Below, in pieces: positions 44,016 to 54,652 of a stretch of DNA of 64,000 nt. The notes beneath the pieces were generated by a model. The model searched no databases. It worked only from the letters and a program-made list of their open reading frames with translations, and had not been told where the DNA came from. The stretch's first letter is position 1; each line of letters opens with the position of its first letter. Location of the stretch: NCBI GenBank assembly GCA_947396885.1, contig OX377205.1, positions 51,382,676 to 51,446,675 of the forward strand, written 5' to 3'. A program made the position numbers and the translations under genes. This DNA comes from Heligmosomoides polygyrus polygyrus. Taxonomy: Eukaryota; Nematoda; Chromadorea; Rhabditida; Heligmosomidae.

Positions 44016-44564
44016 GTGCTTATTACTGCGGTGCCTCTCGAAAAGCGTCGTCATCAGCTGGTGACATGTCGCCCGACAGACAGACACTGGAGGTGCTGCT
44101 GCATTTTCGAGGACGGAATGCAGTTGTCTGCCCTCCATTCGATGATGACAGTGGAGAACTGCATGTATTTTTGCGTTTGTCCTCGAGACATGGTCGATTT
44201 ATATGTAACTCCAAGCCATCCGAGAAGTTTTCGTCTTTCTGCCTATTGGAACGGGCTCAAAAACTTCCCTGTAGCTGCCAGGAGAAGAGATTTATGGACA
44301 TCCGAACGGTGTACTCACTGTCTTGCAAGGAAAGATCACCAGGTCGCAGTGGAGCTCTGGGATGACATGTGCACCATGCGATGCAGCTTCGAACGCATTC
44401 GAAAATGCATTGTGTGCGTTCCATATCTGCAACGGACATCGGGGAGCAGAGTAACGGACCACTTCCACTTTCCTCGGCTAAGGTGGCGACTCAGCAATCG
44501 TGGCGCAGTGGTAGGGAAGCAATGTGCTGGGAGCAGGGTCAAACGTGGGTTCGATTTTCGCTGA
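44016..44564 (+). other. 182-codon Cys/Arg-rich open frame, unknown
   Basis: The frame is open from ATG 44016 to 44564 and has several CxxC-like pairs and a block DLYVTPSHPRSFRLSAYW that looks protein-like. No family recognised; overlapping open frames on both strands and a tRNA-like segment (44491-44565) inside its end argue against a real gene. Confidence 0.2.
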
Positions 44565-44565
44565 A
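44491..44565 (+). repeat. tRNA-like SINE head
   Basis: A-box-like TGGCGCAGTGG (44501-44511) and B-box-like GGTTCGATTTT (44548-44558). No acceptor stem; taken as a SINE relic. Confidence 0.5.
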
Positions 44566-45004
44566 AAGTTAGACCCCCACTCCGAAGACTTCGAAACAAT
44601 TGAACAATGAAAATAGGTCACTGAACAACAGCACAATAGAATTATCTAAACTTTTGAATGCTATCCGACACATCAAAATAAAGATTTTCTGGTAGCAGTC
44701 TTCCAATCGTCACTGCTCAGTCTGTGGAGGTTTTTTCAGGACGTCAGGACGGACACGGCACATTTTTCTATCTGAGGGAGCGACGTCTGCGTTTGAAATT
44801 GTATGATATAAAATTTCGGGAGTTGCTGAGTGCTTTTCCTAGATTTTTTTCTTTGAAGCGCTCATCGAATCGATTACGGAGCGGCAAACGAATGGTGGAT
44901 GATGGAATTCCCATGGAAACAATGTTCTACCATCTCAAGGAAGCATCAAAGAAGTCAAAATGAAGCCTACAAGAATTCAAGCCCTGTGTATCGTCCAACA
45001 AAAA

Positions 45005-46520
45005 AGCTTTTCCGCAGCGATGACGGAGCTGCGATGAAGATATGCTTGGAATGGATCGAACGCAAAATTCTCGTTTTTCATGAAAAAAAATTATTTTTTA
45101 ACCGACGCAGACCACCCAAACGGATAAAACTCTGCCACAAAAACCTCGAAGTCCTGATCAAGTCACTGTGAAAAATTGATTTTCTGGATCGAACAGGTTG
45201 ATTGGACCTCCGGTCGACCTTGCACCAACGCCATCGGAGCATAAAATTGAACGTTCACAAAAAAGTTCATGACTCGGTAAATTTTTCGAATTTTGAAAAT
45301 TCCTCTAGAATTTCAAAAACAAGAGAAAAGCACTTTCCTAATATGTAAGAACCATTTTCTAAAAAAGAAGTAGTCATACGCGGCGGACGGGTCACTTTTT
45401 GAGCGAGAGAATTGAAGTGACTTCACAAAGGTGCTCATAACTCGTAAGTTTTTCGAAATTTCAAAATTCCTCTAACTTTTCACAAACTAGAGGAAAAGCG
45501 CTTTTTAGATATGTAGGCATCGATCCCCAAAAAAGGGGTCTCCATGCGCGTCGGGAGGGTCCAATTTCTGGACCATTTCGCGAAAATACGTGCCGAAAAT
45601 CGAATTCCCCGCCGCGTATGAAGACCCCTTTTTTGGAAATCGGTTCTTATATGGTTAGGATGCATCTTTGCTCTATTTTTTGGTATTTTTCGGTGAGCGA
45701 TAGGGATTTTTGGTTTTCGGAAATTAAGCCGAGTTATGATCAATTTTGTAAAGTCGTGAAATGAACCTCGGATCGACCCTTCACCATCGTTATCAGAGTG
45801 ACCTCACAAAAATATTCATACTCGACAAATTTTTCGAAATTCAGAAATCCCGCTAGCTTTTCACAAACTAGAGGAAAAACACTTGCTAACCATATAAGAG
45901 CCGGTTTCCAAAAAAAGGGGTCCTCATGCGCGGCGGGGGTTCGACTTTCGGCACATATTTTCGCGAAATTGACTAGAAATTGGACCCCTCCCGACGCGCA
46001 TGAAGACCCCTTTTTTGGGGATCGGTGCCTAAATATCTAAAAAGCGCTTTTCCTCTAGTTTGTGAAAAGCTAGAGGAATTTTGAAATTTCGAAAAACTTA
46101 CGACTTATGAGCATCTTTGTGAAGTCACTTCAATTCTCTCGCTCAAAAAGTGACCCGTCCGCCGCGTATGATTACTTCTTTTTTAGAAAATGGTTCTTAC
46201 ATATTAGGAAAGCCATTTTTCTCTAGTTTGTGAAAATCTAGAGGAATTTTCAAAATTCGAAAAGCTTACTGAGTCATGAACCTTTTTGTGAACGTTCCAT
46301 TTTATGCTCCGTTGAAGTTGGTGCAAAGTCGACCAAAGGTCAAATCAACTTGTTCGATCCAGAAAATCAATTTTTCGCAGGGACTTGATCAGGACTTCGA
46401 GGGTTTTGAGGCAGAATTTTATCCGTATGGGTGGTCTGCTTCGGCTAAAAAATAATTTTTCATGAAAAACGAGAATTTTGTATACGATCCATTCTAATCA
46501 TATCTTCATCGCAGCGGAGA
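45005..46520. repeat. 1.5-kb palindrome with ~0.7-kb arms
   Basis: Left arm about 45005-45750, right arm about 45790-46520, centre near 45765. Mirror blocks include CTCTGCC-AAAACCTCGAAGTCCTGATCA-type sequence at the outside, GACGGGTCACTTTTTGAGCG in the middle and ATGCGCG-CGGG blocks near the centre. Each arm contains two diverged ~180-bp direct units (CGTAA-TTTTTCGAA..TTCCTCTA..AAAACTAGAGGAAAA). Related fragments: 53950-54175 (CATGCGCGGC) and 50828-50960 with 44750-44890 (AAGCGCTC-TCGAATCGAT). No coding content. Confidence 0.85.
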
Positions 46521-47949
46521 AGCTTTGTTTTTACTGTATAATAAGCGCGGTACAGTCCCTCTCTCTTTCGTCCTTCCTTAAGACTGCAGAAACATTTTTG
46601 AGCGAGGAGTCCATCCATCCTTTAATTGCGATCGATCGTGTCAGAGAACGCAGTAGCCGCACGTAAACTGCTGTAACTCGGAGATTTTTTGGGGCTCCTG
46701 GAGAATCCACAAAGCTTTAATAAATGAGTTCTCTATGCTTCAAAAATCGGGTTCTAGAAGTAACATCTTCCATTTTTTATTTGACATATCGTGGTTTCTG
46801 TCGATATTTCTTGGGCAAATGACGCTAAATCGAGACGTCCGATCATATAGATCGTTTCAGAAAAAAAAACATACAGTCCCCTCTCGTTATAACGCGTTTG
46901 AAGGGACCGGAGAAAATTCGAGTTATAACGCGAGTCGCTTCCTAACCAGAGCTGACCTTTTTAGACTCTTTTATTTATTTATTGAATACGTCATAAGACG
47001 CGCCACATAAGGGAAAAAACAAAAAACAAAAGCCGACGAACGATCACAGCTAATCTAGGATTTTCCATGGAAACAAATGTCGTCCACCTATCAGTAGGTA
47101 AACACTGACAACAAGAACTCCAAAAAAAAAAAACGAGAAAAAAGGGGAGGTGCTTAGGGCGGAAGAATGGGTGGGAAGGTAAGAATAAGCGCCTGATTTT
47201 TTAACCGACCTGAGCGGAATTTAAGACCTCCGCAAAAAGTTGGTACATAGGCAGCCGGTTTAAATAAATTAGATAAACCAGTCATTGACGGGCAGCGCGT
47301 ATGTCGGCGAGGGCCAACGAAGAGCATGTCCTCTAGACAGTCCTATAGAGTAGGCTTTCAACAATATGCGAACAATTCCAAGCGGACCATAGTGTATATT
47401 GGGACATGACTCCTGTGGCCCTATGGAACGCCTTACGTAAATTACCTAGCACGCAAGTTCAAAATAGCTCGTAAGCCTAGAAGATTCAGCAACGCCAGGT
47501 AGATAGCTGCCATAGGAGGCTAATTGACTTAATAATAAGATATTTCAACTCCGTAAAAAACCAAAAATATTAGACTAACAAGCCTTCAGCACTAAGCACC
47601 CTGAGAATAACTGGGCTAATCTGATGGCGAGTATAGCAGTCCTAAATTATCGTAACAAAAAAAGGAAACTGTCCGGTCACGCTTTAATCCGTGAAAAATT
47701 TTACGCGTAGAATTATTTAAAATTGCATACATTGGCTAAATGTGGATATAGCAATGAAATATGTTGTCATGAGGTGAGTGTGAAGGCAAAGAACATCTTC
47801 AGATTTTTAATGAAGTCCTTTCCTCAGAGATACTCTCTACTATGTATATGCATAAGTGTGTGACAGATGTGTGTGAGGAATAACGGATACCAGAGTTGAT
47901 CAACAACAAAACTGTGTAACGTGATGTTACAATATCTTTTGCCGCATCA

Positions 47950-48175
47950 AAACTCTCTTCCAGGCGGGATATCGACCATCACTCCCTACCTTCCAGGCAG
48001 GATGTTAGCCCATTACGCTATCAGCGCTGTTGAATCGCGCAAGGTATCCGCCATATCCTCCTTGCAGCGACCTCTCAGCACTCTTCCACGATATCGGGGT
48101 GTTCGTATGATCAAACAGCGCTGGTGCGGTAATCCTGTCCGGAAAGCAGAGGGTACAAGTCCTGCATGGCGCGAG
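47950..48175. repeat. Second pair of opposed tRNA-like heads
   Basis: Minus: TGATAGCGTAATGGGCTAAC with GGTCGATATCCC (about 48025-47963). Plus: AGCGCTGGTGCGGTAATCCTG with GGGTACAAGTCC (about 48117-48163). Same divergent layout and similar spacer words (TTGCAGCGA) as 9531-9755. Confidence 0.45.
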
Positions 48176-48213
48176 AATTCTGATAGCAGCAAACCATCAT
48201 GTGACTGCATATA

Positions 48214-48303
48214 CAGTGCCGGACGCGTCTTTTGAATAGACGCCGAAAAAACCGCACTTTTGCGGTTTTTTCGGCGTCTATTCAAAAGACGCGTCCGGTA
48301 CTG
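48214..48303. mobile_element. 90-bp almost perfect palindromic MITE, TA target
   Basis: CAGTGCCGGACGCGTCTTTT runs inward to GAAAAAACCGCA, a 4-nt loop, and the full mirror arm. The arms are about 43 bp with one mismatch. TA at 48212-48213 and 48304-48305. It is essentially two TIRs of a Tc1/mariner-type element joined. Confidence 0.9.
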
Positions 48304-48836
48304 TAGTCTCTATAGCGGCTGCTGTAGGCTTAAAACAAATGTGTAGGATATTGTTCTGAGAAATCACACCTTCTGTCGTTTCTGATAGAGGAAACTCTCC
48401 CATCTACGGCAGCTCCTAACGACTACCGGAAGTCTTGAAGTATGCTCAACGTATTGCTGACTATGAGTACCTCTGTGGAGCGCGCACGCATGAAAAACGT
48501 CTACATGCATCTGATTCACTGTCGCACAGGTGCTGGTCGCGTCTACAAACGAGACAATAGAAGGGTAGGTCTGGTTGCAGTCGCGGTCAGCATCTTGCTC
48601 GTCTTCATTTTCCGTGTGGGACCGGAGCTGAGCCCGGGTCGCGTTATAACTGGAGTCATCTTGAACGCAAGGTTCCTCCCAAAACCGCGCTATATCGGGA
48701 GTGGCGTTGTATCCGACGCGTCCTAACCGGAGTGATTCGTGTTGGCGTAAAGGTAAGCTGGCCGGGGCCAAAGAAAATCTACGTTATATCGAAAGTGGCG
48801 TGTTATCCGGAGGCGTTATAACGGGAGGGGACTGTA

Positions 48837-49196
48837 GTTTTATCTCTGTGTGTCAAACAGACCTAAAATTTTGTAGGGTACGATTTCATTTCTGATGCTG
48901 TTTCTTGCAGAAGAGAGAAATTTCTTTTCGAGGCAGGTCCGTCCTTCAGTTGCCATTACACCATCGATTCGAAGAGCGCTACAAAAATCTTGTAGGGAAA
49001 TCACTTAGGCCGTCCTCAGTAATTAACACTTGAAATTTTATAGAGTGCAATTCTGGAAGTAGATGTCGCTCCTTCAGACAGAAAACTACCGTGTCCATGA
49101 CGCCCTGTGAAAATCTGAAAAAATGAAACACTCTCATTGACTATAAATCTGCGAACAGGAAATCTTTATTTTTCAGTGCACAATAATCGGCATTAT
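48837..49196. other. No gene recognised
   Basis: Spacer between the pogo-like element and the deleted RTE copy. Nothing seen apart from AT-rich sequence next to the LINE target. Confidence 0.5.
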
Positions 49197-49207
49197 TTTT
49201 TTGATAT

Positions 49208-50015
49208 GTCCGTTCCTCCACGTGGTGCCACTGGAAACTGCTCGCTCTGCGAGCTAAGCTAAGCACGGACACTCGAATGCAGGCGACAGGCCCTTGTGAC
49301 TGGCCGGCCTACGAAGACCCATGTCACATCACATGGTTGATGACTGTTCACGTTTATCGAGATAGTGCTACGGCGTCCGCGGGAGCCGACACGCACTCGC
49401 AGAGCCCGGCGAGTGTGAGAAGTATGCGAGTCCCTGGTGCGAGGACGGCATCGGGGCAACTGAGCTAGTCCGAAAGTCCCGTAACGTAAACAGGATCCGC
49501 GTGGCAAGCTGAATGTGGGTACGTTGACGGGCTGCTCGTGCGATTTGGTTGAAGCACTGGAGCGTAGAAGAGTTGATCTCTGTGCGGTGCAGGAGACGAG
49601 GTGGTCCTGCCGCAAGTCAAGGGACATAGGACGAGGCTTTAAGGCCGTTCTATGTGGAAGTCCCAGGACCACCAGGGGCTGGAGTCACGCGCCTGGACCG
49701 CATCCGAAACGATGCTATTCGGCAAAAATTCGGTGTCGCGCCGATAGCCGACAAGATGCAAGAAGCTCGCTTGCGATGGTGCGGCCACGTTCTGCGTGGG
49801 AAAGAAGACAGCGTCCGCAAGATAGGCCTTGAGTTGGAAGTATCTGGAAAGCGGCCTAGAGGACGCCCGAAGCAGCGTTGGTCCGATACGTTACACACGG
49901 ACATGAAAGTAGCTGGTGTCCACCCTGATCAAGCGCAGGATCGGGAAAGGTGGCGTCGTAACACCAGAAGAGCGGACCCCGCTGCGATGCGGGCTGAAGA
50001 GGAAGAAGAAGAAGA
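49208..50015 (+). mobile_element. RTE copy 2, internally deleted
   Basis: The 5' part (49208 to about 49676) matches copy 1 up to CCCAGGACCAC. It is then joined directly to the 3' part from CTGGAGTCACGCG (copy-1 position about 12940) to the GAA-type tail, a loss of about 2.2 kb. Flanks TTTTTTGATAT are identical on both sides (49197-49207 and 50016-50026), so this was a complete insertion that either retrotransposed in deleted form or lost its centre later. Confidence 0.92.
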
Positions 50016-50026
50016 TTTTTTGATAT

Positions 50027-51022
50027 TCAATCTATTTTTTATCTCCAGGAAACGCAAGTGCTTGTATGTACCCGCATTGTCGTAGCCACAGCTGGAAAAA
50101 AACAGCTTACTAATAGATGCAAACATCATCTAAGAACCTGATATTGAAGAGAACCCTCTGCCAAAATAGAGAGATTACGACCCCCCCCCCCCCATCCAGA
50201 CGACGCTAGAGTACGACCCTCCCCGCTTCGATTCCCGAACCTCAGACTTGTCCCTGGGTGGAAGGCACGGTGGTTCGTCTGTCCAGCGTCGTTGCTGTTC
50301 GTGTTGCACTTCGTGGAAAACTCCGAAACGTCAATCAGAATCTGCGCGAAATCGTAACGATAGGTTGTCTTGAATTAGATCCTATTGATTGGCACAACTG
50401 CATGCTCAAAAATCCAGAGGTCGTTCTGTCGAGGGAGGCTATTGGAGGCGCACATCACGAACTCGATATTTGTTACCATAGTCTGGCTCGACCTTTCCGT
50501 TCCGGAACGGATTTGGTATGACCACCCTTGACTCCGCCACTGTTTTATCTCTTATCTGCGTTGATTTTTTCAAATTTTATGTGATTTTTGTATCCTTTAG
50601 TAGGTTCTTCTTCCCAGGTGTAGGTAACTTCGACGCTGTGAGATTCCTTCACGGAGGAAGACATTTTTGATTGATTGATTAAATAATGTTTGATTGAAAG
50701 AGAGAATTGGTTAACATTTTGAACACTGGTAGTTCTACAGTTAGAAATGAAGAACTTTTGCGAGCAGTTTTCGAATTGACCACAACGAGTTAAACTTTAC
50801 GGAGTCCTCATGGATACAACTCATTTTCTGCCTGAGGAAGCTACATCTGCTTCTGAAATCTCTTTAAAATTTCGAGTGTTAATTGCTAAAGCTGACTTAA
50901 GTGCTCTCCCTACACAAAGACGTTTGAAGCGCTCCTCGAATCGATGACGGAGTCGCAACCGAAGAATAGATTTGTCACGAAATAATTTTCTCCCATCTGT
51001 AGAAAACAACATCAGGGAGTGA
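50027..51022. other. No gene recognised; repeat piece 50828-50960
   Basis: A 13-C run at 50181-50193. 50828-50960 matches the left flank of the big palindrome (GAAGC-ACATCTG..TTTGAAGCGCTC-TCGAATCGATGACGGAG). The plus frame 50258-50521 has no recognisable content. Confidence 0.45.
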
Positions 51023-51134
51023 AACCCTACTATATATAAAAGAGTAAGGGTTGTGTCTGTCTGTCCGTCCGTCTGTCCGTCCGTCTGTCCATCTGGCCTT
51101 TCGTAAACGTCAAGTAGTAGCCATCCGGGTTCAG

Positions 51135-51550
51135 GCAAGGTGTCACCTACGTAGTGCTGAGAGGGGTCAGAAGACGTGTCGCCGATGTCACGCAAAGGGG
51201 GTCCGAGTCCCGAACATGTGTCATCGACGTCGTTCAGAAAGGGTGCCGCCGACGTCGTTCAACAGGCGTCTGGGTCCAGAAGATAGATGTCACCAATGTC
51301 GCGCAAAGGACGTCCGGGTTGAGAAGACATGTCACCGACGTCGTTCATCAGGTGCTTGAGTTCAGACGACGTGTCAACGATGTCGCGCAAAGCACGCCCG
51401 GCTTGACAACACATGTCACCGACGTCGTTCGTCACGTGCCTGGATTCAGAAGTGGTGCCACCAATGTAGCGAAAGGCCTTCCAGATTCAGACGACGTGTC
51501 ACCGATGTCGCGCCATTGGTTAGGGATTCACACGACGTGTTACCAGTGAT
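51135..51550 (+). repeat. 42-bp minisatellite, ~10 units
   Basis: Units contain GA(A/C)GACGTGTCACCGA(C/T)GTCG and are more diverged than those at 4735. Length variation has destroyed the open frames. Confidence 0.8.
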
Positions 51551-52773
51551 GGTGGGATCACTAATAGGGGACCGGTTCAGAATGAGGTCCAATAGGGACT
51601 GGTAAAGGGTTGACCAATAACGGAGGGACCAGTGAAAGTGGGACTTGCAATGGGGGCTGGTGAGGGAGTGATCCAGTGAAGGGGGACCGGTGAAGGGGGG
51701 GGGGGGGAGGGGCCCAGTAAAGGGGAGACCGGTAGATGATTGACCAGTGAAGAGGGGACCAGATGAAGGGGACCGGTAAGGAAGGGACCAGCAATGGGGC
51801 CGGTGATGGTGGGGAGGGGGAGTGGTCTTGTGAAGGGGGATCAGTGAAGGGGGAGGGGTCCAGTAAAGGGGGACCCGTAGATGGTTGAACAGTGAAGAGG
51901 GAACCGGGTGAAGGAACGACCGGTGAGGAAGGGACCAGTATTAGGGACCGGTGAAGTGGGGGGGGGGGGGGGAGAGGTCCAGTGAAGGGGGGGGGGGCCG
52001 GAAAAGTGTTGATGAATAAAAAGGGGACCAGTGAGGGCGGGACCAGTAATTGGATCGGTGAAGATAGGAGGACCAGTGAAGAGTAAGAGGGAGAGGGGAC
52101 CAGCAAAGGGAGGTCCAGTGAAGGTGGGAGCAGTAGTGGATACCGACGAAGGGGGGGGGGACAGTGAAGGGTGATCCGGAAAAGGGCAGACAATAGAGGA
52201 GAACCAGTGAAATGATGCAGTAATGGTGGACCAGTGAGGGTGGGACCTGTGAAGAAAGGGGGGGGGGGAGGGGGTCCAGTGAAGGGGGTCGGTAATGGGG
52301 AGCGGTGAAAGTGGGAGGTCCAGTGAAGGGAGACCAATAAATGGGGTAGCAGTGAATTACCAGTCGGGGTGCAAATGGCGTGTCGTAGACGTCGTGACAT
52401 ATGCGTCCGGACTCAGCAAATGTGTTACAAACGTTATCCAATGTGTATCCGGGTCCAGAAGACGTGCCGCAGATAAGACTTTGCACAGCATCCGTGAGAT
52501 TTTCAGATGGCATTTTAAAGGCTTCGTGTAACAACGAGTGTGTGCGTACTTGATTCTCACTTCCATTCCCGTCGGACTGTGAACTGTATCGGTCTACCAA
52601 TACCAATTGATTTCATTTGTGTTTCCGCAGAATAAGCACTTCGGAGTAAGGCTCTCTTTGTGTTCCTCGTCATGTACGCCACGAGTACTTCAGAGAATGA
52701 ATCGCGGACGTGCGATAGAGGGTGGGTAGGCCCCATAGGAGCAGTTTTGAAGGTTCTGTCCTACCGTATCCCG

Positions 52774-52811
<38 letters not shown>

Positions 52812-52911
52812 TAAATATATCAAAACTGGCTTTTTACTCTGATAATGAAGAAAGGCCTAAAGAGGACAAGAAGTGTTCTATTCGGGGTGTTCTATTCTCC
52901 GGGTGGGGGGG

Positions 52912-53037
52912 GGGGCGAAGCCCCCAACCAGACGTTTGGCGGCCAGTAGGCCGCTGAACGTCTAGTTAGGTATCAAATTATACCAGACGTTCAGCAGCTT
53001 AGCGGCCGCCAAACATCTGGTTGGGGCTTCGACCACA
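52912..53037. repeat. ~56-bp inverted repeat at the 3' side of copy 2
   Basis: CGAAGCCCCCAACCAGACGT..GCCGCTGAACGTCT at 52912-52968 is mirrored at 52981-53037. Only the first arm is present in the 6.8-kb copy. Confidence 0.8.
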
Positions 53038-53220
53038 AGCCCCGAGAATAAAACACCTCCGATCAGACTCAAGCGTGGGTTGCGAGAATCGCAGGGGTGG
53101 TCGTACTTTGACTCAAGGTGTATCAGGGGGGTCGTACTTCGATATGGATCCTAAGGCAAGATTCCACGGAGCGATCGTTCTTTTGCAAGTGTTGTAAGAA
53201 GAGGTCTGTTATTAATGAAT

Positions 53221-53230
53221 TTATTATTAC

Positions 53231-53269
<39 letters not shown>

Positions 53270-53273
53270 ATTA
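53221..53273 (+). repeat. (ATT)n microsatellite
   Basis: About 15 ATT/TTA trinucleotides in a row. Confidence 0.95.
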
Positions 53274-54280
53274 ATAAATTTTTGACGCAAGTAAATCAAT
53301 TAAATGAAGATTTTTTAGGCATGGCAACAACATGGCAACACCATGAGCACCGCTTCTTCTATGGAAAGCAGACGTCACTTGAATTTGCAGAGTTATTGCA
53401 TTAGATAATGAATTTTTAAGCATTTTTTAAAACAGCTGAAATGGAGCGACTGCTGCTCAATTTCGCAGTGACGACGCGACACATTTTTTAGTTGAGAGAT
53501 GTAACTACTGAAACTGAAAACGGATCTTACCGAAATTTATCCTTCAATTTGTAGCAGAAGAAAAATCAGGCCTCTCCTAAGCAAGCTTTCGTCCGATCAG
53601 TTGGGGTGATTTTCCCATCCTGGATTTTTCTAAAAAATTATTTCCTGAACAAGGCTACCACTGGAGCTGAAACTAGAGTCCACAACAGTACAGATTTGAC
53701 AGATTTTATTTAGCACTTCTTCAAGAAATCAGGTCTTTCCTAAGCGATCTTCCTTGCCATCAAGTGAGGTCATGCTCAATTTTTTTCAAAAATAAAGATT
53801 TCTCTACATGAGTGGAACGAGGTCTAGAGCTGAAATGTAGCGCTTTACAAAAGCACAATTTGATTGATACATGACAAAAAATGCAGCTCATCTGGAGCTA
53901 TTTTCGATGCCATCAAGAAGGATGGTTCACTGGGTGATCGCTCGTTGATGAGATTGGAAGATGTTAGACTTGTACTTTGTTCAAACGATCGTAACTCGTT
54001 CAGTTTTGAGATTTATGCAAATGCGAGTGGCAATCAAAATACTAGAAGAAATTCGCTTTCTTACGAGCATAAAACCACCTTTAAAAAAAGCCTCTTCATG
54101 CGCGGCAGGGAGGGTGCGATTCTTCTTCAATTGTTGTCAAAAATCTCAGAGAAATCGCACCCGCCGGCTTTTTCCGACCCTCTTTAGAAGCGACGACTGA
54201 GACGTTTCGTCGTGTTCACACAGCCTTGTGGACGTCTCCGACGTGAGAAATTCAATCTGCTGCCAAGACATTAGGAATCT
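53274..54280. other. No gene recognised
   Basis: 53950-54175 carries a diverged relative of the palindrome arm at 45 kb (TCATGCGCGGCAGGGAGGGT). Otherwise nothing. Confidence 0.45.
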
Positions 54281-54287
54281 TTCCGCC

Positions 54288-54293
54288 TTTATT
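54288..54293 (-). terminator. Candidate poly(A) signal after GALK2
   Basis: AATAAA on the minus strand 360 bp beyond the GALK2 stop codon. Confidence 0.3.
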
Positions 54294-54652
54294 CATTCCA
54301 ACGCTTGTATTATTTCGAAACCGTAGTTTCACTCAAGACAAGAGGCTAGTGCATCAAGGTGAACTCAGTGAAGCTTGATCTATTGCAGAATGGACAGGAG
54401 GAACCGCTGCTGTACGTTGGAAGAAGTACGGGCATGCAGTGGACATCAATTGGAATCTCTCGGATGAAGAAACATGAACATCGGAACAACCCTGAACACA
54501 AGAAGGACTTAGGATACATGAAGACGAATACTTGAGCGAGGGTAGGACCCTGCAGCAGAAACCACTCGCATCCGCTGCCGCGGCTCCCGCTCTGCTCACT
54601 TTCGTTACATCCCCCGTGTTCGTGGCTTTTGCACATGCTAGTATATGAGTGA

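Larger units (their letters stand above)
46874..48834. mobile_element. pogo/Tc1-like element, non-coding, with nested insertions
   Basis: Ends are 22-bp inverted repeats with one mismatch (CAGTCCCCTC-CGTTATAACGC), flanked by TA (46872-46873, 48835-48836). CAGTCCC ends with a TA target are pogo/Tigger- or Tc1-like. Length 1961 bp including tRNA-like pieces and a 90-bp palindromic MITE. No transposase recognised. Confidence 0.75.
51023..53037 (+). mobile_element. Helentron-like minisatellite element, copy 2
   Basis: Same plan as 4677-6845. Left stem AACCCTAC (51023-51030) / GTAAGGGTT (51044-51052), then GTCTGTC-type repeats. 42-bp units (51135-51550), G-rich array (51560-52345), diverged units, and a conserved 3' block with stem GGTAGG (52725-52730) / CCTACC (52760-52765). 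Then (TA)n at the site where copy 1 holds a SINE, then a block ending in a long inverted repeat (52912-52968 / 52981-53037). No coding capacity. Confidence 0.5.

Noticed and set aside
44016..44564. 182-codon frame as a new Cys-rich protein
   Set aside because: Both strands are open in several frames and a SINE head overlaps its end; listed only as unknown.
50258..50521. 87-codon plus-strand frame
   Set aside because: No recognisable domain, no splice context, and repeats on both sides.
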